In this document: piece by piece, positions 1-5,963 of the stretch
Layout of the letters: each line of letters opens with the position of its first letter
How positions within the stretch are numbered: the stretch's first letter is position 1
Assembly (NCBI GenBank): GCA_023264915.1
Contig: JAHFUU010000085.1
Span: 1-6,911, forward strand
From: Microthrixaceae bacterium
Lineage (GTDB): Bacteria; Actinomycetota; Acidimicrobiia; Acidimicrobiales; Acidimicrobilacustridaceae
Direction: 5' to 3'
Length of the DNA: 6,911 nt
Program-made: the position numbers and the translations under genes
Notes under the pieces: model-generated
The model's input: the letters and a program-made list of their open reading frames with translations, nothing else
What the model was told of the DNA's origin: nothing
The model's database searches: none

Positions 1-1086
1 GAGCGGGCCTCGACCTTCGACCGACGCGACGTCCTGAAGGCGATCGACGCCAACATGCGGCTCGGAGCACCCCTCGCTGAGGTCGAGCAGTGGGCTTGCG
101 AGCTCCTCGCCCACCCCGAGATCGTCCGCCTCCGCGACCACGAAGGACTCGACGCCACCACCACCATCCGCCGCCGGGACGGCCGGATCGTCGCCGTAGC
201 ACTTGCGAGCGAGCGGTGGTCGACCGTCGAACTGCTCACCATCGAGCAAGGCCTGATCGACGCCGCGCTCGGCGCAGAAGACTCGGGCTACGGACTCGTA
301 CCCGAGCACATCGTCGAAGGCGCGCTCGCGAAACGGCGATCACTCCGAGCCGAACAGGTCGACATGGTCGCCCGACTGACCACCAGTGGAGACGGCGTCG
401 ACGTGGTCGCCGCCGCGGCCGGCACCGGGAAAACGTTCGCGATGGACGCCGCCCGAGACGCCTGGCAGTCCGCCGGCTACCGCGTCATCGGCGCGTCGCT
501 CGCCGCCGAAGCAGCCCACGAGCTCGAATCAGCTGCCGGCATCCCCTCTACAACCCTCGCCCGTCTCGAGCCCATCGTCGAGCGCTACAACGAGCTCGCC
601 GACCGCCGGATCCGTCTCCCGAAGCACCGAGCCGAGATGGTCACCCTCCACGCCGACATCACAAACCGCCGCCAAGGACTCGTCGACGTCGAGCGAGAGT
701 TCAGCGACGTCGAGCAGCACATGCGCAATCGGGATCGCTACATCGAAACCCACCAGGTCGACGCCGACCGTTGGGACGTCGTGAATGACTCCATCGACGC
801 CAGGATGTATGAGCGGGTTGATCGCTACATCCGCCGACCGATGAACTACCTCACCAACGCCCTCGGCTCGCCCCCTACCGGTGGACCCGAACTCGAACGC
901 TGGCGCGACGACGCCGCAAAGATCGAGCGCTTCCGCCTCGACCACAAGATCACGGGAACCGAAACGTTCGGCCTCGACCAGCACGGCGGCCGGGTCCGAC
1001 CACCGATCGGGCTGAGGCTGCAGCTCGATCGGTCGACGCCGTCTCGACGTGACATCGAACCACCCGACCTGGGCGTAGGTCTCTGA
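1..1086 (+). CDS. MobF-type (TrwC/TraA-like) conjugative relaxase, C-terminal part, helicase core missing; probable relic
   Basis: The frame is open from base 1 (361 residues in the window), so the start and the N-terminal relaxase domain lie upstream. Full-length MobF proteins nick plasmid or ICE DNA at oriT and unwind it with a C-terminal RecD-like helicase. Visible here are the pre-helicase region (RWSTVELLTIEQGLI, about residues 72-86), the motif LRAEQ-DMVARL, and Walker A AAAGTGKT (the GTGKT is encoded at 421-435), followed by GYRVIGASLAAEAAHELE. In this family a Walker B DEAG motif and further helicase motifs should follow over several hundred residues. Instead, after STTLARL (near base 565) the protein enters a charged coiled stretch and the usual C-terminal tail (RRPMNYLTNALGSPP, then KIERFRLDHKITG). 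This indicates an in-frame internal deletion. The last roughly 40 residues, after about base 972, match nothing I recognise. It is unlikely to be an active helicase; a short accessory ATPase is a less likely alternative. Confidence 0.75.
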   Translation, partial: ERASTFDRRDVLKAIDANMRLGAPLAEVEQWACELLAHPEIVRLRDHEGLDATTTIRRRDGRIVAVALASERWSTVELLTIEQGLIDAALGAEDSGYGLVPEHIVEGALAKRRSLRAEQVDMVARLTTSGDGVDVVAAAAGTGKTFAMDAARDAWQSAGYRVIGASLAAEAAHELESAAGIPSTTLARLEPIVERYNELADRRIRLPKHRAEMVTLHADITNRRQGLVDVEREFSDVEQHMRNRDRYIETHQVDADRWDVVNDSIDARMYERVDRYIRRPMNYLTNALGSPPTGGPELERWRDDAAKIERFRLDHKITGTETFGLDQHGGRVRPPIGLRLQLDRSTPSRRDIEPPDLGVGL

Positions 1087-1168
1087 CTTCTCCGAGCGGA
1101 TTACTCGGTTCACCATCCTGCCTGGCCGGAGGCAACGTCCGAGCCACAAACGCCGTGGTCGTCGCCAG

Positions 1169-1181
1169 TACACTCGGACCG
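1169..1181 (+). promoter_or_regulatory. Leaderless-type promoter -10 box before the 60-aa gene
   Basis: TACACT at 1169-1174 fits the actinobacterial -10 pattern TANNNT and ends 7 nt before the ATG at 1182, so transcription would begin at or within a base or two of the start codon. No convincing -35 box is seen; around 1145-1151 there is only ACAAAC-like sequence. No Shine-Dalgarno sequence precedes the ATG, as expected for leaderless mRNA. Upstream, 1092-1108 (CCGAG/CTCGG arms, 7-nt spacer) and 1119-1134 (TGCCT/AGGCA arms) are short dyads that could be an operator or the end of the preceding transcript. Confidence 0.42.
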
Positions 1182-1364
1182 ATGACGACGAAGCGCGTGT
1201 TCGGCCCAGGCGAAGCGACGGCATACATCGCCGGTGGCGGTCCAGCGACGGACGACGACGTTTCGATCACGAATGACGGCCGGCGGCTCGATACCGCTCA
1301 AGCGGTGATCGAGTTCTTCGAAGAGCTGCGGCGGGAGCAGACGACGTCCGAACAGGCCTCCTGA
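1182..1364 (+). CDS. Small hypothetical protein, candidate antitoxin or partner of the downstream nucleotidyltransferase
   Basis: A 60-residue acidic protein. ATG at 1182 is preferred over GTG at 1155 because a TACACT -10 box ends 7 nt before it, which would place the GTG upstream of the transcript start. The N-terminal half has GPGEATAYIAGGG and the middle has DDVSITNDGRRLDTAQAVIEF; the end is a predicted charged helix (FFEELRREQ) with a short polar tail. There is no signal peptide or membrane segment. The DGRRLDT segment followed by a helix recalls small actinobacterial proteins encoded before nucleotidyltransferase-like genes, but I cannot name a family. The stop codon lies 5 bp before the TTG of the next gene, so the two are almost certainly co-transcribed and translationally coupled. 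The antitoxin role is inferred only from size, order and coupling; no DNA-binding fold is obvious. Confidence 0.68.
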   Translation: MTTKRVFGPGEATAYIAGGGPATDDDVSITNDGRRLDTAQAVIEFFEELRREQTTSEQAS

Positions 1365-1369
1365 GCGCG

Positions 1370-1891
1370 TTGGCCGATCACCCGCCGCTCGACGTCGACC
1401 GCGCCGTCGAGGCGCTCGACCGGCACGGCGTGCATTACCTCCTCGTCGGTGGTGTCGCCTGCCGGCTCCACGGCGCAGAGCGACGCACCGAGGACATCGA
1501 TGTGCTTCCGGAGGACGACGATGAGAACCTGCGGCGACTGGCAGCAGCCCTCAAGGATCTTGGGGCATTCCTACGGGTCGGGGGCCTGAGCGACGACGAG
1601 GCTCGCTCGCTGCCAGTGGCGCTCGACGCAAAGGCGCTTCGAGGGATGGAGATCTCGACGTGGCGAACCAGCGCCGGCGATCTCGACGTGTTGAGAACGC
1701 TTCGGGATTCAAAGGGCCGTCGTCTGGCATACGAGGAACTCGAGCCACGAGCCGTCGAGATCGTGGTGAACACGATCGACGTGAGGCTCGCCGGACTGAA
1801 TGACATCATCGAGTCCAAGCGATTCGCTGGTCGCGAAAAGGATCACGACGCGCTGCCGGAGCTCGAGCAACTACGACGCGATCAGCAGTAG
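1370..1891 (+). CDS. Nucleotidyltransferase-fold protein (AbiEii/MNT-like), possible toxin or defence component
   Basis: 173 residues. The N-terminal half carries the pattern of the polymerase-beta nucleotidyltransferase superfamily: LLVGGVACRLHG with G27-G28, then TEDIDVL with D42 and D44 as the likely metal-binding pair, and a third candidate acid in TSAGDLDVL (D104 or D106). The C-terminal part DIIESKRFAGREKDHDALPEL matches the usual K...GR.KD tail of these stand-alone enzymes. Family members transfer nucleotides to proteins, tRNA or small molecules, and several (AbiEii, MenA/MNT type) are toxins of toxin-antitoxin or abortive-infection systems; the substrate here is unknown. TTG at 1370 is chosen because no ATG or GTG lies before the GG motif at a sensible distance; no clear ribosome site precedes it, which fits coupling to the gene ending 5 bp upstream. 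The key residues look intact. It need not be a toxin. Confidence 0.78.
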   Translation: MADHPPLDVDRAVEALDRHGVHYLLVGGVACRLHGAERRTEDIDVLPEDDDENLRRLAAALKDLGAFLRVGGLSDDEARSLPVALDAKALRGMEISTWRTSAGDLDVLRTLRDSKGRRLAYEELEPRAVEIVVNTIDVRLAGLNDIIESKRFAGREKDHDALPELEQLRRDQQ

Positions 1892-1943
1892 CGACGCCGC
1901 GTCGCTCCGTATCGACGCCCCGGCAAGCTCACGCTCTCCCCCG

Positions 1944-1982
1944 GGAGCTCTGCGAGCTCCAACACCTTTTGGAGAAGCTCGC
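1944..1982 (+). terminator. Overlapping hairpins downstream of the nucleotidyltransferase gene
   Basis: GGAGCTC (1944-1950) and GAGCTCC (1954-1960) form a perfect 7-bp stem with a 3-nt loop, 53 nt after the stop codon. The right arm can instead pair through GCGAGCT (1952-1958) with AGCTCGC (1976-1982), so the two stems exclude each other. The only T-run (TTTT, 1967-1970) is not directly after the first stem. This could be a weak terminator of the two-gene unit or simply palindromic sequence in the repeat-rich gap. Confidence 0.25.
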
Positions 1983-2019
1983 GACCCGAACCCGGCTCCA
2001 ACGGAATGGTCGGTCCGGC

Positions 2020-2038
2020 TGGTCCCACTGTGGTCCCA
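2020..2038. repeat. Tandem direct repeat, two copies of TGGTCCCA at 11-bp spacing
   Basis: TGGTCCCA occurs at 2020-2027 and 2031-2038, one helical turn apart, so both copies would face the same side of the DNA. It lies in the gene-free stretch 1892-2133 that ends at the tRNA 3' end. Such spaced direct repeats are typical of binding sites for a recombinase arm domain or a small excisionase, but no protein is identified and the repeat is short. Confidence 0.4.
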
Positions 2039-2064
2039 ATCAGTACGGGCAATCGGGGTAAATG

Positions 2065-2133
2065 GCGGATTCTGGCGGCCAAAGCTGCAACCGCCTGACC
2101 AGGCTCTTCTCCCTGCTCACCGCCTGAATCCGC
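2065..2133. repeat. Inverted repeat (13 of 14 positions) abutting the tRNA 3' end, with internal direct repeats
   Basis: The arm at 2065-2078 (GCGGATTCTGGCGG) matches the reverse complement of 2120-2133 at 13 of 14 positions, with 41 bp between. The right arm stops exactly at the base before the tRNA CCA end (2134). Between them ACCGCCTGA occurs twice, at 2090-2098 and 2119-2127, 29 bp apart. The arrangement resembles an attachment region with a tRNA core and flanking protein-binding repeats. It could also be a hairpin acting in tRNA 3' processing or termination, since it is immediately downstream of the minus-strand tRNA. Confidence 0.42.
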
Positions 2134-2208
2134 TGGCGCCCTCGGCGCGATTCGAACGCGCGCACACGGCTCCGGAGGCCGCTGCTCTATCCCCTGAGCT
2201 ACGAGGGC
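2134..2208 (-). tRNA. tRNA-Arg, anticodon CCG
   Basis: Read on the minus strand from 2208, the sequence folds as a complete cloverleaf. Acceptor GCCCTCG (2208-2202) pairs perfectly with CGAGGGC (2144-2138); D arm GCTC/GAGC; anticodon stem GCGGC/GCCGT (one G-U) with loop CTCCGGA, giving anticodon CCG (2175-2173); a 4-nt variable region; T stem GCGCG/CGCGC with loop TTCGAAT. Discriminator G (2137) is followed by an encoded CCA (2136-2134). It reads CGG codons. TACGCT at 2224-2219 could be the -10 of its own promoter, but no -35 is seen. The 3' end faces the relaxase and nucleotidyltransferase side, the usual orientation when a tRNA serves as an integration site. Confidence 0.96.
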
Positions 2209-2391
2209 GTGACGCACGAGCGTAGCTCCGACAAGGCCGGGGCTGGGACTGTTGGCCAGTCGAGCGATCCGCTGGGGCGCCGCCTCGCCCAAAGACTTGG
2301 GGCTGTCTCCGGATGGCGGATCCCCAATCCTCGTCGGGATGGTGGACCCTCGTCCTCTCGGGCGCCCAAGGCGCTCACAGCTGGTTCGGGG
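2209..2391. other. Intergenic region between GH15 gene and tRNA-Arg
   Basis: 183 bp with no supportable gene. It should contain the end of the GH15 transcript and the promoter of the minus-strand tRNA. A short GC stem with a 3-nt loop lies at 2360-2376 (GCGCC/GGCGC core), 16 nt after the GH15 stop and without a T-run. The only candidate tRNA -10 box is TACGCT at 2224-2219. Confidence 0.4.
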
Positions 2392-4317
2392 CTAGCGGGG
2401 CCCGCGCGACGGGCCCGGGCGCATGTGATCAGGCACCATCGTCACCTCCTGGTCTCCGCGGATGACATGTATCACCGCGTTGATGAGTGCCAGGTGGGTG
2501 AACGCTTGGGGAAAGTTGCCGAGGTGGCGACCGCTGCGCGGGTCGATCTCCTCGGCGTAGAGGTGAAGCGGGCTTGCGAAGCTGAGCAGCTTCTCGCACA
2601 GCTGGTGTGCCCTGTCGTGCTCACCGATCTCGGCGAAGGCCGAGACCAACCAGAACGAGCAGATCGTGAAGCTGCCCTCCTCGCCCGAGAAGCCGTCATC
2701 TGTCTCTCCAACGCGATATCGCATGACGAGGCCGTCCTCTGTGAGCTCGTCCGCGATGGCAAACACAGTCGCCCGGATTCGAGGGTCATCCGGCGGCAGG
2801 AATCCGACTATCGGCATCAGCAGCAGCGAGGCGTCAAGGGCCGTCGTCTCATAGTGCTGGGTGAAGACGCCGCGCATGTCAACACCGCGCTCGCAGATGT
2901 CGGCGTGGATCTCGTCAGCCGCTGCGTCCCATTCCTTGGCGAGGTCGAACTCCTCACGCAACCGCGCCAGGCGCGCTCCCCGGTCCGCAGCGACCCAGCA
3001 CATCAGCTTCGACGACGTGAAGTGCCTCAGCTCGCCGCGCACCTCCCACATGCCGGCATCGGGTTCACGCCAGTACTTGAGCGCGCACTCGACTTGCCGC
3101 TTGAGGATGGGCCAGATGCGGTCATCGAGACGGTCAGTGGACTTCGTGTGGATGTAGACGGAGTCCAGGACCGCGCCCCACAGGTCATGCTGGCGCTGAC
3201 CGTGGGCGGCGTTGCCGACACGCACCGGTTTGGCTCCGTCATAGCCGTGGAGGTGATCGAGCACCCGCTCACCCAGATCGGACTCGCCTCCGATGCCGTA
3301 CATGATTCGCAACTCCTCGTCGCGCTCGGCGACGTCGGCCATGAAGAAGAAGAAGTCGTCGGCCTCCCAATCGAACCCGAGCGTGTAGAGGCCCCACAGA
3401 GCGAAGGTCGAATCGCGGATCCATGTGAAGCGGTAGTCATAGTTGCGCTCGCCCCCCGGGGTCTCAGGCAACGACGTCGTGGGGGCGGCGACCAGCGCTC
3501 CGGTGGGTGCGAAGGTAAGGCCCTTCAGCGTGAGCGCGCTTCGCTCGAGGTAGTTGCGCCACGGGTGATCGGGGAAGTCACCCCGTGCCAGCCAGTGCTG
3601 CCAGTGGTGGGCGGTCCACACCAGCCGCTGGTAGGCCTCCTCGAAGGTGTACGGCGGCTCGTGCTCGCTCCAGGAGAGCGCGCAGAACTTCAGGTCACCT
3701 TCCTTGACGAGGGTTCGCACGGCCGCCCGCTCACCTTCGAATCCGAGTCGCAGATCAGTTGTCAGCCTCAGCTCGATGTCGATGCCTTCGGCTGTGGCTA
3801 TTCCCTGGTGGTAGCCCAGGTCGGTGTAGCGCCAGCTGGCAGGCGTGCGGCCGTAGTCGAACATCGGCTCGCAGTCCAAGGTCAGCTGCACCTCGCCGTT
3901 GACGCAGCGAACCGTTCGCAACAGGACGTGGTCGGCGTCGTAGTCGGTGGGCGCGCGGCGGTGCGTGCGGGACAGCTCGTCCTCGTGGTGCCACGGCCCG
4001 ATGAGCAAGCAGTCGCGCACGATGATCCATCCCGTCGTCGTACCCCAGCTCGTCTCGAGCACCATGGTGCCCGGGAGGTAGCGGCGGGCAGCCGGCACGG
4101 TCACATCGGCAGGACCCAGGCGGAACCCGCCGCCGTGGCGGTCCAGGATCGCTCCGAACACGCTGGGCGAGTCCATGCGTGGCAGGCACAACCACTCGAC
4201 GTTTCCGCTCGGCGCCACGAGAGCGGTCGATTCACAGTCCGAGAGGAACCCGTAGTCGGCTATCGGGGGGAACGGCGAGTGAAGCAGCGGCGCGGCCGGC
4301 GGTCGCAACGTGGTCAC
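2392..4317 (-). CDS. Glycoside hydrolase family 15 protein (trehalase/glucoamylase type)
   Basis: 641 residues, normal for bacterial GH15 enzymes, which hydrolyse alpha-glucosidic bonds with inversion. The N-terminal beta-sandwich domain opens with PIADYGFLSDCESTALVA and VEWLCLPRMDSPSVFGAIL, typical of the family. The catalytic (alpha/alpha)6 barrel shows GGERNYDYRFTWIRDSTFAL (about 288-307), the probable general acid E425 in GMWEVRG, and the probable general base E589 in LYAEEID, followed by GNFPQAFTHLALI. There is no signal peptide, so it is cytoplasmic. The overall pattern, including the AEEID/GNFPQAF block, resembles mycobacterial alpha,alpha-trehalases, making trehalose the likeliest substrate; isomaltose or starch dextrins remain possible. 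The start is GTG at 4317: an in-frame TGA at 4332-4330 excludes a longer form with an ordinary start codon, and GGCGAG lies just upstream. It follows the kinase gene by 77 bp on the same strand. All key residues appear intact. Confidence 0.93.
   Translation of the reverse strand: MTTLRPPAAPLLHSPFPPIADYGFLSDCESTALVAPSGNVEWLCLPRMDSPSVFGAILDRHGGGFRLGPADVTVPAARRYLPGTMVLETSWGTTTGWIIVRDCLLIGPWHHEDELSRTHRRAPTDYDADHVLLRTVRCVNGEVQLTLDCEPMFDYGRTPASWRYTDLGYHQGIATAEGIDIELRLTTDLRLGFEGERAAVRTLVKEGDLKFCALSWSEHEPPYTFEEAYQRLVWTAHHWQHWLARGDFPDHPWRNYLERSALTLKGLTFAPTGALVAAPTTSLPETPGGERNYDYRFTWIRDSTFALWGLYTLGFDWEADDFFFFMADVAERDEELRIMYGIGGESDLGERVLDHLHGYDGAKPVRVGNAAHGQRQHDLWGAVLDSVYIHTKSTDRLDDRIWPILKRQVECALKYWREPDAGMWEVRGELRHFTSSKLMCWVAADRGARLARLREEFDLAKEWDAAADEIHADICERGVDMRGVFTQHYETTALDASLLLMPIVGFLPPDDPRIRATVFAIADELTEDGLVMRYRVGETDDGFSGEEGSFTICSFWLVSAFAEIGEHDRAHQLCEKLLSFASPLHLYAEEIDPRSGRHLGNFPQAFTHLALINAVIHVIRGDQEVTMVPDHMRPGPSRGPR
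2398..2416 (-). terminator. Perfect GC hairpin in the last codons of the GH15 gene
   Basis: GGGCCCG (2398-2404) and CGGGCCC (2410-2416) form a perfect 7-bp GC-only stem around a 5-nt loop, ending 3 nt before the TAG stop (2394-2392) in the minus-strand sense. There is no U-tract, so it would have to act as the U-less hairpin type proposed for actinobacteria or in mRNA 3'-end protection. It is also coding sequence for the tail GPSRGPR, so it may be coincidence of GC-rich codons. Confidence 0.3.
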
Positions 4318-4394
4318 GGCGCTCGCCAGTCAGATTCGCGGCCGGTCATCATGACATGTTCGCGCACACCCTCTGCGCGGGGCCGGACCATGGC
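4318..4394 (-). other. Intercistronic region with hairpin and mini-ORF between kinase and GH15 genes
   Basis: On the minus strand a 6-bp stem CGCGCA/TGCGCG (4379-4374 with 4366-4361) presents GAGGGTG, a ribosome-site-like sequence, in its 7-nt loop. After it, ATGATG opens a 13-codon frame (4352-4314 including stop) whose TGA overlaps the GTG start of the GH15 gene in a GTGA tetranucleotide. This could couple GH15 translation to the leader or mark an mRNA processing point. No separate promoter is evident, consistent with co-transcription from the kinase gene. Confidence 0.3.
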
Positions 4395-5774
4395 TCAGGC
4401 CGGCTCCTCCTCGAGGCGCGCCGCGACGAGGTCGTCCATGCGCCACCTCGGCTCGATGCGTCCGACAAGGCCTGTCTGGACGATGAGGACGCGGCCCAGC
4501 ATGATCAACTCGTCGGGGATCTTCACGAGCGGGTTCTCGCGAGCGGCCGCCACGAGCCTGTTCCAGTTGTCCTCTCGCGTCGTCTGATCCTCAGAGTCGA
4601 AGGTGAACAGGCTGGCGAACGCGACAAGCCCTTCGACCTCGCCCGAGCGGGTGCGGAAGCCCAGCTCGTGGAGAGCTTCACCTATCCGGTCCATGTCGAG
4701 CTCCATGCCCGCCTGGTACAGCTCGCGCAGCGCGAGGCGCGTCGGCTCAGCCAGCCGCTCGCACGCGCCGAAGTCGACCATCCCGAGCCGCCTCTTGTCT
4801 GACTGCCACAGGAAGTTCCCGGGGTGCGGATCGGCGTGCAGGAGGCCGTCGACCAGGATCTGCTTGAGATAGGCGTCCACGAGCACCTTGAGGGCATCCT
4901 CCTTCTCCTCCTGGGGGGCTGCCGCCAGGGCCCGGGCAAGGTTCTCGCCCTCGACCCAATCCATGACCAGCACCCGTCCCGCGGACATCGATCTGTGCAC
5001 GCCCGGAATCTCGATGTCGGCCTCGGAGGCGAAGTTGTGCTGGAAGGCCTCGATGAAGTCGGCTTCTTGCTCGTAGTCGATCTCGTTCAGCAGGTTGCGC
5101 TCGAGGGCCCGTGCGATCGTCGGGAGGTCAACTCCCCTGACCAGATGCGAGACGAGGTCGAGGATGCGCGTCGTGTCCCTGGCCTCGTTCGGCAGCAGCT
5201 CGCGCACCCGCGGGTACTGCACCTTCACGGCGACCTTGGTGCCCCCTGCGAGCGTGGCTTGGTGCACCTGTGCAAGAGACGCAGCTGAGGCCGAGTGGTC
5301 ATCGAAGGATTCGAACAGCTCGCTGACAAGCCCCACGTCGGCCTCGATGGTGCGTCGGATCACCGCGGAAGGCGCTGGTGGGACGCGGTCCTGGAGCTTG
5401 GAGAGCTCGCGGACGTAGGGCTCCGGGAGCAGGTCCGGGCGTGCGGACACGAACTGGCCCAGCTTCAAGAACCCGCCGCGAAGGTGAACCGCCGTGCGAT
5501 GCAGATCCTCGGCACCCCGCTCGTCGGCTCGCAAGACGATCGCCCGCCGGCGATCCTGGCCCAGCCTGGGTATCCCCAGAGGTGCATACCGCGACGCGAC
5601 CCTGGCCGCGACGCCGTAGATCTGAGCCCTCCGCGACAGGCTCGTTCCGGGCAGCGTCCAAGCCTCGGCATCCTCAAGGATCTGATCGCGGCCCAGCTCG
5701 ACTCGCGGATCCATGGCGCCTTCCCTGGACGCAGGAGTCGTGCCCGCCGCGGCGGCGACATCGGCTGAGCTCAT
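4395..5774 (-). CDS. ABC1/UbiB/AarF-family atypical protein kinase-like protein
   Basis: 459 residues from ATG 5774. Motifs of the ABC1 (COQ8/UbiB) family occur in order: the family-specific KxGQ motif in GGFLKLGQFVSARPDLLPEPY (K104, Q107), the Ala-containing nucleotide loop AASLAQVH (about 164-171), ATP-binding lysine K184 in VAVKVQYP, the ExD motif E231/D233 in NEIDYEQEADF, VMDWVEGE, the catalytic loop HADPHPGN (D315, N320) and the metal-binding DFG (334-336). These proteins are ATPases linked to isoprenoid lipid or quinone metabolism in other organisms; their role in actinobacteria is poorly defined. No transmembrane segment is seen, so it is cytosolic or membrane-peripheral. The start is uncertain: GTG 5786 has AAGGG 7 nt upstream, and ATG 5714 has GGGAAGG 4 nt upstream and removes a low-complexity 20-residue leader. 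It probably heads an operon with the GH15 gene. Confidence 0.93.
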   Translation of the reverse strand: MSSADVAAAAGTTPASREGAMDPRVELGRDQILEDAEAWTLPGTSLSRRAQIYGVAARVASRYAPLGIPRLGQDRRRAIVLRADERGAEDLHRTAVHLRGGFLKLGQFVSARPDLLPEPYVRELSKLQDRVPPAPSAVIRRTIEADVGLVSELFESFDDHSASAASLAQVHQATLAGGTKVAVKVQYPRVRELLPNEARDTTRILDLVSHLVRGVDLPTIARALERNLLNEIDYEQEADFIEAFQHNFASEADIEIPGVHRSMSAGRVLVMDWVEGENLARALAAAPQEEKEDALKVLVDAYLKQILVDGLLHADPHPGNFLWQSDKRRLGMVDFGACERLAEPTRLALRELYQAGMELDMDRIGEALHELGFRTRSGEVEGLVAFASLFTFDSEDQTTREDNWNRLVAAARENPLVKIPDELIMLGRVLIVQTGLVGRIEPRWRMDDLVAARLEEEPA

Positions 5775-5912
5775 GCCCCCACCCACCTCTCAGCCCTTCG
5801 ACACGGGCCGAACAGCCTTGCTGACCCCTCGCGCGCAGCTCTCAAGGAGCGTGACCTGGCAGCTCCACACATGTGGCTTCCCCCCGGAAGGTCCTCTCTC
5901 GGTGCCCGGCAA

Positions 5913-5950
5913 GTATTACACCATCAACTGTCACAGTCTCGGTGACAGTT
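5913..5950 (-). promoter_or_regulatory. Candidate promoter and operator dyad upstream of the kinase gene
   Basis: On the minus strand TAATAC (5918-5913) is a fair -10 box, with no strong -35 at 16-18 bp. Directly upstream lies a perfect 9-bp inverted repeat, AACTGTCAC (5926-5934) and GTGACAGTT (5942-5950), with a 7-bp spacer. The dyad would sit over the -35 region, a natural site for a regulator. The leader to the kinase start would be about 120-190 nt depending on the start chosen. I do not recognise the regulator family. Confidence 0.35.
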
Positions 5951-5963
5951 GGCACGCCTGCTC

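Larger units (their letters stand above)
1892..2133. other. Gene-free, repeat-rich stretch between the nucleotidyltransferase gene and tRNA-Arg; candidate att region
   Basis: No supportable coding sequence lies here on either strand: open frames exist but carry no motif I recognise, including no tyrosine or serine recombinase residues. It holds the overlapping hairpins at 1944-1982, the spaced TGGTCCCA repeats and the 14-bp inverted repeat at the tRNA end. Together with the relaxase relic to the left, this is where the junction of an integrated element would be expected. No second copy of the tRNA 3' sequence is seen in the window, so the att role is unproven. Confidence 0.35.

Noticed and set aside
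90..788. A 232-codon plus-strand frame rich in Arg and Pro inside the relaxase relic
   Set aside because: It is a frame shadow: extreme Arg/Pro/His composition, while the overlapping frame carries Walker A and family motifs.
1882..2292. A 136-codon minus-strand frame in the gap 1892-2133 continuing through the tRNA
   Set aside because: It contains the LVAQGIEQRPPEP-like string that arises from translating a tRNA gene; I looked for integrase active-site residues in it and in the other frames and found none.
2209..4587. A 792-codon open frame on the plus strand opposite the GH15 gene, running also across the tRNA upstream gap and the end of the kinase gene
   Set aside because: The opposite strand encodes an unmistakable GH15 protein with all family motifs. 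The plus-strand product has no recognisable motif and is a typical antisense shadow of GC-rich codon usage.
5095..5824. Several overlapping plus-strand frames opposite the kinase gene
   Set aside because: All lie antisense to an intact ABC1-family gene and show no domain features.
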